From assembly GCA_029936815.1 (NCBI GenBank), contig JAPYRX010000005.1:47707-111706 (forward strand): a stretch of DNA of 64,000 nucleotides, read 5' to 3'. Each line of letters starts with the position of its first letter. The first letter of the stretch is position 1. This stretch comes from Dehalococcoidia bacterium. GTDB lineage: Bacteria > Chloroflexota > Dehalococcoidia > Lucifugimonadales > GCA-002694895. Below, in pieces: positions 1 to 9,710 of the stretch. The notes beneath the pieces were generated by a model, which made no database searches, was not told the DNA's origin, and saw nothing but the letters and a program-made list of their open reading frames with translations. A program made the position numbers and the translations under genes.

Positions 1-855
1 TATATATGAGTGAGCCCCAGGGCCAATACCTAAAAATTTATTATTATCCCAATAGTTAAGATTGTGTATACTTTCAAAACCCTTTTTAGCCCAATTAGAA
101 ATTTCATAATTTACGTAATTGTTTTCTTTTAATAACAAGTACAAAATATTAAAAATCTTCAAATATTCTTCCTCATCAATTTCTTTTATCTTATTTTCCT
201 TAACATATTTAAAAAAAGGAGTGTTGGGCTCAATCGTAAAAGAATAAGAAGAAAAATGAGAAGGTTCAAATTCAAGCAAGGTACTAACAGTTTCTTTGAT
301 TTCTTCATGTGTTTGATAAGGTATCCCGTACATTATATCTACACTGAAATTTGTAACGTTATTTGATCTCAAATTATTTAACGAATTGAGAGCTTTCATT
401 CTATCGTGGTTTCTTCCAATAAATTTAAGAGTTTTATCATTCAAACTTTGAATACCCACACTAAATCTAGAAACTCCAGCATTAATATAAGTAGAAATTT
501 TTTCACTACTGAGATCAATAGGATTACATTCAAGAGTTATTTCTGTATTATCAGACACATTAAAATTCTTGCTAATACTTCTTAATATATCTTTAATGTA
601 TTCCGCATCAATCCAAGATGGTGTTCCTCCTCCAAAATATATAGATTTTATATCTTTTTTTTCAAATAGAGAGGCCCATAAATCAATTTCAACTTTCATG
701 GCTTTAATTAAATCAGATGTCAGATTATCTATGTTTGAGTAAGCATTAAAATCACAATAAGGGCATTTTATTTCACAAAAAGGAATGTGAATATATATAC
801 TTTCGAAATTTGTATGTTTATTTTGATTCAGGGTTTTTATCTGATTTTTTATCAT
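1..855 (-). CDS. hemW: HemW-like radical SAM protein (3' end beyond window)
   Basis: The gene reads off the left edge, so only the first 285 codons are present. I read it as HemW, the haem chaperone of the coproporphyrinogen-oxidase-like radical SAM family. The N-terminal part has the iron-sulfur motif in IHIPFCEIKCPYCDF (CxxxCxxC followed by DF rather than the DC typical of HemN), then a glycine-rich YFGGGTPSW segment, the TLECNP strand and SRFSVGIQSLND, all standard for the family. The visible end, GIGPGAHSY, is also a HemW signature. The chosen ATG at 855 lies just after GAGGAAG and inside the last 13 codons of the upstream DUF1232 gene, so the two overlap by 38 bases and are probably co-transcribed. 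True oxidase activity is unlikely given the HemW-type motif. Confidence 0.88.
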   Translation of the reverse strand, partial: MIKNQIKTLNQNKHTNFESIYIHIPFCEIKCPYCDFNAYSNIDNLTSDLIKAMKVEIDLWASLFEKKDIKSIYFGGGTPSWIDAEYIKDILRSISKNFNVSDNTEITLECNPIDLSSEKISTYINAGVSRFSVGIQSLNDKTLKFIGRNHDRMKALNSLNNLRSNNVTNFSVDIMYGIPYQTHEEIKETVSTLLEFEPSHFSSYSFTIEPNTPFFKYVKENKIKEIDEEEYLKIFNILYLLLKENNYVNYEISNWAKKGFESIHNLNYWDNNKFLGIGPGAHSYI

Positions 856-1138
856 CTTCCTCACGAAATTTGCCATCTATAACTGTCTTTTTGGTTTCCT
901 TATGTTCATTGACAACTTTTTTAGGAGCTAATTTTAACAAAACCATTAATCCAATTGCTAATGCAACCAAATCATCTATCCTGCCTGCAAAAGGAATTAA
1001 ATCTGGTAAAAAATCAACAGGGGAAATTACATAAATTAACGCTAGAGGGATGGCCATTCTTATAATGAACGGAACTCTCTTATCGGTCATTAATTTCCAA
1101 ATCAAACTTATTGAATTAATCAATCTAAATAAAAACAT
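818..1138 (-). CDS. DUF1232 (YkvA-like) small membrane protein
   Basis: A 106-residue protein with the DUF1232 core: an amphipathic lead, then PFIIRMAIPLALIYVISPVDFLPDLIP, with the diagnostic ISP(V/I)DFLPDLIP segment, and a second hydrophobic helix (DDLVALAIGLMVLLKL). The tail is very rich in Lys, Glu and Asp. Function is unknown for the family; one or two membrane helices are predicted by eye. The ATG at 1138 follows an AAGGAG ribosome site. Its end overlaps hemW, which lies downstream on the same strand. It is divergent from holA. Confidence 0.8.
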   Translation of the reverse strand: MFLFRLINSISLIWKLMTDKRVPFIIRMAIPLALIYVISPVDFLPDLIPFAGRIDDLVALAIGLMVLLKLAPKKVVNEHKETKKTVIDGKFREEDDKKSDKNPESK

Positions 1139-1190
1139 ATAGATTTCTCCTTATAAATAGTATACATTAATTTTACTCGGAGAGCTTATA

Positions 1191-2135
1191 GTGAATTTGC
1201 TAATTTATGGTCAAAATTTATACGATAAAAGTATTTATAAAAAAGACTTTTTAAATAAAAAAATAAATAAAACATATTCTGTATATTTTTTAGATAACAT
1301 GGATTACGAAAAATTTACAAATGAAATAAATTCATTTGACATGTTTGAAACAGAGAAAAATATTGTTATTAAAAAAATTGCCTCTAATAAAATCAAAGAT
1401 GAAACAAAAAAAATTGATAATATTATTTCAGAATATTCGAATCCTAAAACAAATATATTATTTGATATCGATGGTAAACCTGAAAAATCATTTGAGGAAT
1501 CATTTGTATTTAAACAATTTAAGATAAAAACCTTTGATAATCCAATAAATAAAAATGAGGAAATTAGTTGGATTCAAAAACTAGCTCATTCCTATGATTT
1601 GTCAATCGATTATAATGCTGCAAAATATTTAAGTGAAATAAATGATTTTGACAGCCTTAATCTTAGTAATGAAATTATAAAGATTTCACTTCTTTCAATT
1701 CCAAAGTCGGATTCAATTGGATTAAATGAAATAAAAAAGTATAGCTCAAACAATACTCACAAATATAAAATTTTTAATCTAGTAGATGATTTGATAATGC
1801 AAAATGAATACAGATTATATTATCAAATAAAAAATTTCACAGCATCTGGAGCAGGATTTCCTTATCTTGTTGCAATGATATCAAGACAATTAAAAATACT
1901 TGCAACCGTAAAAAGTAAATCTGAAGCAGGGCAAACAATAAATCAAATTAATAAATCACTTAAGCTTCCATCATTCGTAATTAATTCAACATTCAATATG
2001 TCAAACCAAATAAGTATTGAAAGAATAAAAAAACTAAGTAATATATTATTAGAAGAAGATTTAAGATATAAAACCAAATCAATCAGTGACGAAAATATAA
2101 TTTATTCATTGACTTCTAAATTCACTGAACAATAA
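1191..2135 (+). CDS. holA: DNA polymerase III delta subunit (clamp loader)
   Basis: 314 residues, close to the usual length for HolA, the clamp-loader subunit that opens the sliding clamp. The family is poorly conserved, and I recognise it from overall layout: an N-terminal Rossmann-like half starting LLIYG, a DNMDYEKFTNEINSFDMF stretch matching the helix that follows the first strand in HolA, the KNIVIKKI strand, and a C-terminal helical collar with KIFNLVDDLIMQNEYRLYYQI and a MISRQLKILATVKS segment typical of delta. The start is GTG at 1191, preceded by CGGAGAG at 1179-1185. A desulfhydrase-like gene follows after 19 bases with its own strong ribosome site. Confidence 0.78.
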   Translation: MNLLIYGQNLYDKSIYKKDFLNKKINKTYSVYFLDNMDYEKFTNEINSFDMFETEKNIVIKKIASNKIKDETKKIDNIISEYSNPKTNILFDIDGKPEKSFEESFVFKQFKIKTFDNPINKNEEISWIQKLAHSYDLSIDYNAAKYLSEINDFDSLNLSNEIIKISLLSIPKSDSIGLNEIKKYSSNNTHKYKIFNLVDDLIMQNEYRLYYQIKNFTASGAGFPYLVAMISRQLKILATVKSKSEAGQTINQINKSLKLPSFVINSTFNMSNQISIERIKKLSNILLEEDLRYKTKSISDENIIYSLTSKFTEQ

Positions 2136-2154
2136 AAATTAAAAGGAGATAAAA

Positions 2155-3177
2155 ATGCAACTCTCAAAATATCCAAGAGTAAAACTTATTCACTCACCTA
2201 CTCCACTTGAATATTTAGATAACTTAACCAAACATTTTGGTGGACCGAAAATATATATCAAAAGAGATGACTGCACTGGGCTAGCTTTTGGAGGTAATAA
2301 ATCAAGAAAACTAGAATTCCTCATGGGAGATGCAATCGCAAATAAATCTGACGTAGTGATAACAGCTGGAGCAGTCCAATCTAATCATTGCAGACAAACA
2401 GCCGCAGCCGCAACAAAACTTGGAATGGAATGTATCATTGTTGCCAAACCTTCTTGGTCAAAAGATTATAATGGGAATCTATTTTTAGATGAATTGCTAG
2501 GAGCAAAACTAGTATTAATCGAAGATGATAATGAAGCTTTAGATCAAGGCGGAAAACTTTCAATGGAAGAAACAATTGACAAATTAATGACTGATCTCAA
2601 AAATGAGGGTAAAAATCCATATTATATACCTGTAGGAGGAAGTAATTCGATTGGTAGCCTTGGGTATATATCAATGACAATGGAACTAGTATCACAGGCT
2701 AATGAAATGGACATTGAAATTGGTAGTATGGTTGCTGCATCTGGAAGTGGCGGAACGCAAACTGGAATGATCCTCGGAGCAGATGTCGAAAAATCCGGCA
2801 TACAAGCTGTAGGAATGGGAATAAGTTCTGATGCTTCAGTAGTTATTCCAAAATTAACAGACCTTTGTAATCAAACTTCAAAATATTATGATCTTGGGCT
2901 TAATTATGAAGAGAAAGACATAATATTCAATGATAACTATATAGGCGAAGGTTATGGAATCCCATCAGAAGAAATGATCGAAGCTGTAAAATTACTTGCT
3001 CGTAAAGAAGGTATAATCCTAGATCCAGTATATTCTGGTAAAGCATTTGCCGGCATGGTTGATCTTATCAAAAAAGGATATTTCGATAATTCAAAAGCTG
3101 TAGTTTTTATTCATACTGGTGGAACACCTGCTTTATTTGTTTATTCAGAAAGCTTCAGAGAATATTTACAAGCTTAA
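2155..3177 (+). CDS. D-cysteine desulfhydrase / ACC deaminase family PLP enzyme
   Basis: 340 residues, a fold-type II pyridoxal-phosphate enzyme. The Schiff-base lysine is Lys49 in LAFGGNKSRKLEFL; substrate-loop residues AGAVQSNHCRQTAAAA follow, and GGSNSIGSLGY near residue 160 and SGSGGTQTGM near 200 fit the phosphate-binding loop. Family members degrade D-cysteine to pyruvate, sulfide and ammonia, or cleave 1-aminocyclopropane-1-carboxylate; the sequence alone does not separate these, though the annotation D-cysteine desulfhydrase is the commoner one for this type. A strong AAGGAGAT site precedes the ATG. The gene ends exactly where the convergent PHP gene ends, with no spacer. Confidence 0.85.
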   Translation: MQLSKYPRVKLIHSPTPLEYLDNLTKHFGGPKIYIKRDDCTGLAFGGNKSRKLEFLMGDAIANKSDVVITAGAVQSNHCRQTAAAATKLGMECIIVAKPSWSKDYNGNLFLDELLGAKLVLIEDDNEALDQGGKLSMEETIDKLMTDLKNEGKNPYYIPVGGSNSIGSLGYISMTMELVSQANEMDIEIGSMVAASGSGGTQTGMILGADVEKSGIQAVGMGISSDASVVIPKLTDLCNQTSKYYDLGLNYEEKDIIFNDNYIGEGYGIPSEEMIEAVKLLARKEGIILDPVYSGKAFAGMVDLIKKGYFDNSKAVVFIHTGGTPALFVYSESFREYLQA

Positions 3178-3825
3178 TCACAATAGACTAACAGGATTAT
3201 ATTTACCAAATTTAATTTGATAAATAAGGTCTGTTGTATCTTTAATATCATCAGATCCAAATTCTGTGGCCCAAGTACCAACATCTTTTGTAAGATGGCA
3301 ATCACTAGAACCAACCATGGTTGATTTAGTCTTCTCAGCAAGTTTTTTAGAAAAATGATTCTGAAAATCCGTTCCTCTTCCATTATTCACTTCGATAGCA
3401 TCAATATATTCAAGAACTTTTGATTTTGAAATAAGTTCTAGTCGATTTTGAAATTCTTCTTTTGTCATTTTTTCGTTTTCATTAATAACTCTCCTATAAG
3501 GATGAGCCCAAATAAGTGCACCTTTGTTTTTATTTACTTCATCATATAAAAATTCTATTCTATGCATTCCAAATTTGTATTCATTAATTCCAAATGTTAT
3601 GATGTGTCCTATATCTGTATTTATTTCTGCTCCAATAAAAATTTTGATATTTATTTTTTGGGATATCAAAACGATTTCATCCAATAAATGTTGATCAACA
3701 AAAGATTCGTGATCAGTTATGCATATGCCATCTATACCTTTGTTTTTGGATAGCTTGGCGATATTTTCAATTGTTAGTAGCGAGTCATCGGAATAAATAG
3801 AATGACAATGTAAATCAATAATCAT
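3178..3825 (-). CDS. PHP-domain metal-dependent phosphoesterase
   Basis: 215 residues. The first PHP motif is IIDLHCHSIYSDDSLLTIENI, whose His residues bind metal, followed by GIDGICITDHES (motif II), an Ala-His-Pro-Tyr (AHPYRR) motif in the middle and SSDCH near the C-terminus, the last metal ligands. Small stand-alone PHP proteins hydrolyse phosphoesters, such as nucleoside 3',5'-bisphosphates; the substrate here cannot be read. The 3' end abuts the stop codon of the convergent desulfhydrase gene. The upstream region is shared with the divergent clpC-like gene. Confidence 0.85.
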   Translation of the reverse strand: MIIDLHCHSIYSDDSLLTIENIAKLSKNKGIDGICITDHESFVDQHLLDEIVLISQKINIKIFIGAEINTDIGHIITFGINEYKFGMHRIEFLYDEVNKNKGALIWAHPYRRVINENEKMTKEEFQNRLELISKSKVLEYIDAIEVNNGRGTDFQNHFSKKLAEKTKSTMVGSSDCHLTKDVGTWATEFGSDDIKDTTDLIYQIKFGKYNPVSLL

Positions 3826-3889
3826 ATTTTTATTCTATAAAAGATTGACGCAAAATGTAAGCTTGAGTCGAGTCGTGTCAAGAAATATA

Positions 3890-3918
3890 TTGACAAAAGA
3901 AGCAAGATAACGTATTCT
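3890..3918 (+). promoter_or_regulatory. Candidate sigma-70-type promoter for the Clp ATPase gene
   Basis: TTGACA at 3890-3895, a 17-base spacer, then TATTCT at 3913-3918 (4 of 6 with TATAAT). It lies 39 bases before the ATG in the 132-base gap between the divergent PHP and Clp genes. I see no CIRCE-type inverted repeat, so heat-shock control by HrcA is not supported by the sequence. Confidence 0.5.
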
Positions 3919-3957
3919 TTAGATAATAACTTTTATATTACAGGTCAGAGGATATTA

Positions 3958-6411
3958 ATGGTCTTTAAAGAATCAGATTTTACTAAAGAAGCGCAGGCTG
4001 TTCTTCATTTGTCGCAAGAACTAATGTGGAAATATAAACATAGCCAATGGGATCCTGAGCATATATTGTTAGCACTTTTGGAACATGAAAAAGGTGTGCC
4101 AATGTTAATTTTCGAAAAATTAAATACAGCAAGTAAATCATTAAGAAATAGATTGATATCAGCAATGGAATCCACTATAGGAATGCGTTACCCATCTTCT
4201 CAAGTTTATGCTTCTCCAAGATTAGAAGCTTTACTTGAGAGATCTAAATCAGAAAGTAAACGCTTACAAGACGATTTTATAAGTACAGAACATTTTCTGA
4301 TTGCATTATGCCAAGAACAACAAGGGCTTGTTGTAAGGGTATTTAGGGAATTTAATATTGAAATTGAAAAAGTGTATAAAGCTCTGCAAAAAATAAGAGG
4401 TGGGCACAGAGTAAAAGATGAAAATGCTGAACAAAAATATCAATCTCTTGATAGATATACAACAGATTTAACAAATCTTGCCTCAAGAGGAAAATTAGAC
4501 CCAGTATCCGGCAGAGAAAGTGAAATATCACGAGTAATACAAACATTAATTAGAAGATCAAAAAACAACCCTGTACTAATTGGTGGCCCAGGAGTTGGTA
4601 AAACTGCTATAGCAGAAGCATTAGCCCAAAAAATTGCTGATAATGATGTCCCAAAAATATTAAAAAACAAAAAAATATTAGCATTAGATATGGGTGCTTT
4701 AATAGCAGGAAGTAAATTCAGAGGCGAATTTGAGGAAAGATTAAAAGCTGTGATGGACGAAATCAAAAGCTCTAATGGGAATGTAATTCTATTCATAGAT
4801 GAACTTCATACTGTAGTTGGAGCTGGTTCAGCAGAAGGAGCAATTGACGCAAGTAATCTTATGAAACCTTCTTTATCAAGAGGAGAATTGCAATGTATGG
4901 GAGCAACAACCGAAGCTGAGTACAAAAAATATATAGAAAAAGATGGAGCTCTAGAAAGAAGGTTTCAACCAGTTATTGTTGATGAACCTTCAAATGAATT
5001 AGCTGTTGAGATGCTAGAATCTTTAAGACCAAAATTAGAAGATCATCATAATGTAACTATAGAAAAAAATTCATTAGTATCAGCAGTAAAGTTAGGACAA
5101 AGATATATTAGTGGAAGATTACTTCCTGACAAAGCTATAGATTTAATCGATGAAACTTCTGCCAGGTTACGTATTGAAAACAAAGATGATGATTTTAATA
5201 TAGATATTTCAGATAAACAACATGAGATATCAGATCTTAAAGAAGATGAATATGAAGCATCAAAATTAGAAGATTACAAATTGGCAGGAGAATTAAAGGA
5301 TAAGAGGATTAAATTAGAAAATACACTGAAATCTGTAAAAACCGAAACTTTGGAAAATAAAAAATTAGTTTTAACATCTGAAGAAATTGCTAAAACTGTT
5401 TCAATATGGACAGGCATTCCAATTACAAATCTTATGAATGATGAATCAAAAAAATTAATGAAAATTGAAAAATATCTTCATAAAAGAGTAGTAGGTCAGA
5501 ATAATGCAGTAAAATCTATTTCAGATGCATTGAGAAGATCTAGAGCTGGATTAAAAGATCCTTCAAAACCAATTGGTAGTTTTCTTTTTATGGGGCCTAC
5601 CGGAGTTGGAAAAACAGAATTAGCAAAAGCATTATCTGAATTTATGTTTGATGATGAATCTAACATGATCAGAATAGACATGTCCGAATACATTGAAAAA
5701 CATAGCGTTTCTAGACTCATAGGTTCACCTCCAGGATATGTTGGATTTGATGAAGGTGGACAACTCACAGAAAGCGTAAGAAAAAGACCATACAGAGTAA
5801 TTTTGTTTGATGAAATTGAAAAGGCACATCCAGATATTTTTAATATATTATTACAAATATTGGATGACGGAAGACTAACAGATGGACATGGAAGAACAGT
5901 TGATTTTACAAACACTATTATTATTATGACCAGTAATCTTATTACTGCAGATAACATGACAAATAATTTTGGATTTGTTCAAAATTTAACTGATCAGGAA
6001 GCTGTAAAACAAAGATCATCAATTGACAAAGTTTTAAAAGGTTCTTTCAGACCAGAATTCATAAATAGAATAGATGAAATCATTGTATTTGAGAAACTTA
6101 AAAAAGATGAACTGACGCACATTGCTGACATAATTATCAGAGATATTCAGATTAGATTAGATGAGAAAAAAATCAAGATCTCATTAACTGAATCAGCAAA
6201 AGAATTATTGATTGAAGAAGGCTACGACGAAGAATTTGGAGCAAGGCCATTAAAAAGATTAATTCAAAGAAAAATTGAAAATGAAATTTCATCTATGATA
6301 ATTTCAAAAACATTATCTAAAAATGCAACTGTCAAAATAAATTCAAAAGATGGAAAATTAGAATTTAAAAAACAAAATTCAAAAAGTAAATCTAAATCTT
6401 CAGTGACATAA
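3958..6411 (+). CDS. clpC: ClpC-type AAA+ unfoldase (Clp protease ATPase subunit)
   Basis: 817 residues with the full class 1 Clp layout. An N-terminal repeat domain (about 1-145) is followed by AAA domain D1 with Walker A GGPGVGKT at 209-216 and Walker [19 protein letters not shown]-like coiled segment ([19 protein letters not shown]) around 435-455 marks ClpC rather than ClpB, which would have a long middle domain. D2 has Walker A GPTGVGKT at 546-553, a [16 protein letters not shown] Walker B region and the C-terminal small domain ([12 protein letters not shown]). A NNFGFV loop sits where ClpC carries its ClpP-binding VGF loop, so it probably feeds ClpP, which is not in the window. The Lys/Ser-rich tail is not conserved. 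Confidence 0.9.
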   Translation: MVFKESDFTKEAQAVLHLSQELMWKYKHSQWDPEHILLALLEHEKGVPMLIFEKLNTASKSLRNRLISAMESTIGMRYPSSQVYASPRLEALLERSKSESKRLQDDFISTEHFLIALCQEQQGLVVRVFREFNIEIEKVYKALQKIRGGHRVKDENAEQKYQSLDRYTTDLTNLASRGKLDPVSGRESEISRVIQTLIRRSKNNPVLIGGPGVGKTAIAEALAQKIADNDVPKILKNKKILALDMGALIAGSKFRGEFEERLKAVMDEIKSSNGNVILFIDELHTVVGAGSAEGAIDASNLMKPSLSRGELQCMGATTEAEYKKYIEKDGALERRFQPVIVDEPSNELAVEMLESLRPKLEDHHNVTIEKNSLVSAVKLGQRYISGRLLPDKAIDLIDETSARLRIENKDDDFNIDISDKQHEISDLKEDEYEASKLEDYKLAGELKDKRIKLENTLKSVKTETLENKKLVLTSEEIAKTVSIWTGIPITNLMNDESKKLMKIEKYLHKRVVGQNNAVKSISDALRRSRAGLKDPSKPIGSFLFMGPTGVGKTELAKALSEFMFDDESNMIRIDMSEYIEKHSVSRLIGSPPGYVGFDEGGQLTESVRKRPYRVILFDEIEKAHPDIFNILLQILDDGRLTDGHGRTVDFTNTIIIMTSNLITADNMTNNFGFVQNLTDQEAVKQRSSIDKVLKGSFRPEFINRIDEIIVFEKLKKDELTHIADIIIRDIQIRLDEKKIKISLTESAKELLIEEGYDEEFGARPLKRLIQRKIENEISSMIISKTLSKNATVKINSKDGKLEFKKQNSKSKSKSSVT

Positions 6412-6440
6412 TTCACTTTAGTTTACTTAAGTGTTATAAT
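6412..6440 (+). promoter_or_regulatory. Candidate promoter of tRNA-Asn
   Basis: TTCACT at 6412-6417, a 17-base spacer and a perfect TATAAT at 6435-6440. The predicted start near 6447 leaves a leader of about 12 bases before the tRNA. It begins one base after the stop codon of the Clp gene. Confidence 0.55.
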
Positions 6441-6458
6441 CTTTTTTATTCTTAATTT

Positions 6459-6533
6459 TCCGCAGTAGCTCAGTGGTAGAGCAATCGGCTGTTAACCGAT
6501 CGGTCGTAGGTTCGAATCCTACCTGCGGAGCCA
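6459..6533 (+). tRNA. tRNA-Asn (GTT)
   Basis: A full cloverleaf can be drawn. The acceptor stem pairs TCCGCAG (6459-6465) with CTGCGGA (6523-6529), with discriminator G at 6530 and an encoded CCA at 6531-6533. The anticodon stem pairs ATCGG with CCGAT around the loop CTGTTAA, giving anticodon GTT at 6491-6493. The T arm carries the GTTCGAAT core. The encoded CCA contrasts with the tRNA-Ala at 39060, which lacks one. Confidence 0.96.
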
Positions 6534-6545
6534 CTAAAATAAGTA

Positions 6546-6902
6546 TTAAGCTCTACGTAAATTTTGGAAATAATTTTCCCATGCTTTATCTCCTTTTCTC
6601 CTTGGAATCAAATGGAAATGAAGATGAAATACTGTTTGTCCTGCGACTTTGCCATTATTAATGAATATATTAAATCCCTCTACTGTAGAATCATTTGAAG
6701 AAACTTCTTCTTTCCTGGAAATAATTAATTGCTTAATTGAAATAAGTTCTTCATCACTTAATTCAAAAAATGTCTCTATTTCTCTTTTTGGAATAATTAA
6801 AGTATGGCCTTCAGAGGCAGGAAAAATATCAAGTATTGCAAAAGAAAGTTGGTTGCTTGAAACCCGTTTGTCTTCAGGAATATTACTAAATATACTACTC
6901 AT
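6546..6902 (-). CDS. HIT-family nucleotide hydrolase/transferase
   Basis: 118 residues, the normal size of a single-domain histidine-triad protein. The triad is in VFHLHFHLIPRR, preceded by the expected INNGKVAGQTV; the N-terminal half has the GHTLIIPKREI strand that precedes the nucleotide-binding site. HIT proteins cleave nucleoside phosphoramidates and related mononucleotide esters. Convergent with the tRNA-Asn gene and divergent from the EamA transporter. Confidence 0.9.
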   Translation of the reverse strand: MSSIFSNIPEDKRVSSNQLSFAILDIFPASEGHTLIIPKREIETFFELSDEELISIKQLIISRKEEVSSNDSTVEGFNIFINNGKVAGQTVFHLHFHLIPRRKGDKAWENYFQNLRRA

Positions 6903-6957
6903 ATCATTGTCCCCTTCTATGTGTTAACATAATCAACATTAATTATATCCTATACAA

Positions 6958-7863
6958 ATGAACAAGTACTTTTCAAAAGAAAATAATGCGTTTGTACTTG
7001 GATTTATTGGGGTTCTGATTTTTGCCCTTACACTTCCAATCACCAAACATTTAACCCAAGCAGAATTCACATCTTTAGAAATAGGATTTGGGCGAGGATT
7101 TTTAGCAGGAGTAGCATCAGTATTTATACTTTTATTTAAAGGGCAATTTAAAAGAAGTAATCTACCAAATATTTCAGATATTAAAAAACTTATCATTACT
7201 GCTATTGGTGTAGTTTTTGCTTTTCCAATTTTTACAGCAGTAGCTATGCAAACCATACCTGCTGGTAATGGTGGAATTGTATTAGCAGCAGTTCCGTTAT
7301 CAGTAGCAATATTTGCAGGGATTTTGTCTGATGAAAAACCTTCGAATAGGTTTTGGGGAGTAGCTGTAATTGGATTTATAACCGTAATAATTTTCAGACT
7401 TTTAACTAATGACTCGTCATTTACTGATATAGGATTTGGAGATTTCGGATTACTTGGCTGCGTAATTATTGGAGGAATGGGATATTCTCAGGGAGGAATT
7501 TTAGGTAAAACAATGAGTGGATGGAAAGTAATATGCTGGGCCCTTGTTATAAGCCTTCCTATAGTTTTCCCATTAACATTAATTAATTTTGACTTTACTC
7601 ATTTAACACAAGTTGCCAATGATTCAATAACTACAATCTTGCTATTTGCATTCTTATGTCTTTTCAATAATCTCATTGGTTTCTTTTTCTTCTATGAAGG
7701 CCTGGGAAAAGGTGGCGTGGCCAGGGTCAGTCAATTAGATCTATTGAGACCATTTTTCACTTTCTTCTTCTCAGTAGTATTCTTGGGAGAGAGTATGTCT
7801 TTCCTCTCTATTTTCTTTTTAATCTTAATTATCGGTATTGTATACTTAAGTAAAAAAGCTTAA
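6958..7863 (+). CDS. EamA/DMT-superfamily transporter
   Basis: 301 residues with about ten hydrophobic helices in two repeats, the layout of EamA-type drug/metabolite transporters of the inner membrane. The first repeat starts FVLGFIGVLIFALTLPITK and ends IFAGILSDEKPSNRFWGVAVI; the second repeat ends with SQLDLLRPFFTFFFSVVFLGE, the usual position of the conserved Gly-Glu. The substrate cannot be predicted. The uracil-DNA glycosylase gene follows after three bases, so the two are likely co-transcribed, without an obvious functional tie. Confidence 0.85.
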   Translation: MNKYFSKENNAFVLGFIGVLIFALTLPITKHLTQAEFTSLEIGFGRGFLAGVASVFILLFKGQFKRSNLPNISDIKKLIITAIGVVFAFPIFTAVAMQTIPAGNGGIVLAAVPLSVAIFAGILSDEKPSNRFWGVAVIGFITVIIFRLLTNDSSFTDIGFGDFGLLGCVIIGGMGYSQGGILGKTMSGWKVICWALVISLPIVFPLTLINFDFTHLTQVANDSITTILLFAFLCLFNNLIGFFFFYEGLGKGGVARVSQLDLLRPFFTFFFSVVFLGESMSFLSIFFLILIIGIVYLSKKA

Positions 7864-7866
7864 GAA

Positions 7867-8550
7867 ATGCCCAATCAAAATAATTTTGAACAATTTTATT
7901 CGGAAATGATCACCTGTATCAAATGCAGTAGATTGGTAACTTTTAGAGAAAAAATAGCCACAGAAAAACGTAAGCAATATATAGATGAAGAATATTGGGG
8001 GAAACCGGTACCAGGGTACGGAGATATTAATGCAGAAATTCTCTTTGTTGGGTTGGCACCTGCGGCACATGGTGGGAACAGAACAGGAAGAGTGTTTACA
8101 GGAGATAAATCAGCTGATTTTTTAATGAAATGTATGGACCGTACAGGCTTAGCTAATCAGATCAATTCTGACTATCTGGATGATGGACTTATATTAAATA
8201 ATGCCTATATGACTGTTATGCTAAAATGCGTACCTCCTCAAGATAAGCCTTCGCCACTCGAATTGAAAACTTGTTTTAGTTATTTTAACCAGGAAATGAA
8301 ATTACTTAAAAATCTTAAAACGATCGTAGCACTAGGAAAGATAGCTTTTGACGGCACACTAAAATATTTCAAACAGTTTGATGATTTAAAAACAAAAGAC
8401 TTTCCATTTGGGCATGGAAAGTCATATAAAATGCCTAATGGAATAAACTTGCTAGGCTGCTATCACCCTAGCCCAAGAAATGTTAATACCGGGAAATTAA
8501 ATTTCGAGATGATGACTAGTCTTTTCAGGAATATAAGTAACAAGATATAA
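7867..8550 (+). CDS. Family 5 uracil-DNA glycosylase (UDGb)
   Basis: 227 residues. The active-site motif GLAPAAHGGNRTGRVFTGD is that of family 5 (UDGb), which removes uracil and other deaminated bases from DNA; this family lacks the polar catalytic residue of family 1. The C-terminal motif is CYHPSPRNVNTG, with the DNA-intercalating HPSP loop. Four cysteines placed as in the iron-sulfur members of the superfamily (Cys17 and Cys20 in CIKC, one in LKCVPP, one in LLGCYHP) suggest a [4Fe-4S] cluster. It begins three bases after the EamA stop codon and precedes the nurA-herA repair operon, giving a run of DNA-maintenance genes. Confidence 0.9.
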   Translation: MPNQNNFEQFYSEMITCIKCSRLVTFREKIATEKRKQYIDEEYWGKPVPGYGDINAEILFVGLAPAAHGGNRTGRVFTGDKSADFLMKCMDRTGLANQINSDYLDDGLILNNAYMTVMLKCVPPQDKPSPLELKTCFSYFNQEMKLLKNLKTIVALGKIAFDGTLKYFKQFDDLKTKDFPFGHGKSYKMPNGINLLGCYHPSPRNVNTGKLNFEMMTSLFRNISNKI

Positions 8551-8608
8551 AATTTTGATTAATCATATATAAATTGAATAAAACGAACAAATGTTCTAAA
8601 ATAAGATT

Positions 8609-9694
8609 ATGAAAATAGAAAAAACAGTTAAATATATATCAGGACTAGCCAAGCAACTGCAACAGGAAATTTCAATGAAAACGAATGTTGCTAGTTCATT
8701 ACAACATGAAATCAGTGCGAATTCAAAAACTATATTGGAAAACACAAGAAATGGAAATGATAAACAAGCTACCTACTCTGATTTAAATACAGCTATCCCA
8801 GTAACTGCTGTTGAAAAAAATATTTCAGTATTTGGTGCTGATGGATCAAGCATAGAAGCTGACAGAGAATTACCATTAGAATTTTCAGCAATAAATATTG
8901 GATATATAAATATAAATTATGGTGATAACGCTAATGCAGATTTTGACGAATCACTTACATTTTACCCTGATAACAAAGATATTCCAGAAGTAGACAGAAA
9001 ATTATTGTCTGATATAAATGCTATGAGTGCATTAAGGCATGTATTAGAAATTGAATACCTTATTGGGAAAATGGAGGAAAGTAAAAGTAATAATATTAAA
9101 CTAGGATTTGTAGATGGTAATTTATACCCAAATTTTGCACTTGCACATATTACTAATATAACTTTCAAACAATTTTTATATAAAAGACTGGATGAAGTTG
9201 CTGAAAAAATAATAAATTTATCACAACAAAACGCTTATATTATTTCATATAATAGCAGCCCAAATTCAATTCACATTTCATCAAAGATGAAGGGTAAGTT
9301 TGCAGAAGAACTTAGTGATTCTGAATTATTTGATAACCTACTCAATATAAATGAAAGATCTGATATATTCACTGAAATATCTGAAGAAGAAAACAATAAC
9401 TTAAAACCAATATCATTTGTATTTACAAAAAATTACAAAGAGTTATCCAAAATAGAATTTTTAAAAGACACTATTAACTTAGAGACCATGGACAAAATCC
9501 ATGGAATCATTTTATCCCAGGTAGAAAAAGGCCGAGGATACCCAAAGATATTAATTGAAAGCCATGAACATGCTGTTATATCACAATCTGACAGAGCGGC
9601 AATAAACACACTTATTGAGAGAGAGTTGAATTTATTAAACATAAATTATAAAACATCACAAAAGCAACAATCTAAACAAACAAGAAATATTTAA
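8609..9694 (+). CDS. nurA: NurA-domain nuclease
   Basis: 361 residues. The NurA 5'-3' nuclease works with the HerA translocase in DNA-end resection. Likely catalytic acidic residues are visible in ISVFGADGSSIEAD (first Asp motif) and LGFVDGNLYP (second Asp motif), and ILIESHEHAVISQSDR near the C-terminus gives the conserved His region. The N-terminal 60 residues are an amphipathic helical lead. The identification is strengthened by herA two genes downstream in the same operon. It starts with ATG at 8609, 58 bases after the glycosylase gene. Confidence 0.8.
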   Translation: MKIEKTVKYISGLAKQLQQEISMKTNVASSLQHEISANSKTILENTRNGNDKQATYSDLNTAIPVTAVEKNISVFGADGSSIEADRELPLEFSAINIGYININYGDNANADFDESLTFYPDNKDIPEVDRKLLSDINAMSALRHVLEIEYLIGKMEESKSNNIKLGFVDGNLYPNFALAHITNITFKQFLYKRLDEVAEKIINLSQQNAYIISYNSSPNSIHISSKMKGKFAEELSDSELFDNLLNINERSDIFTEISEEENNNLKPISFVFTKNYKELSKIEFLKDTINLETMDKIHGIILSQVEKGRGYPKILIESHEHAVISQSDRAAINTLIERELNLLNINYKTSQKQQSKQTRNI

Positions 9695-9710
9695 CTAAAG
9701 GTAAACATAT

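Noticed and set aside
3841-3957. CIRCE-type heat-shock operator before the Clp gene
   Set aside because: No TTAGCACTC-N9-GAGTGCTAA-like repeat is present.
4440-4796. Long antisense open frames across the Clp gene, EF-G and other genes
   Set aside because: They mirror the codon pattern of well-supported genes on the other strand and have no recognisable domains or ribosome sites.
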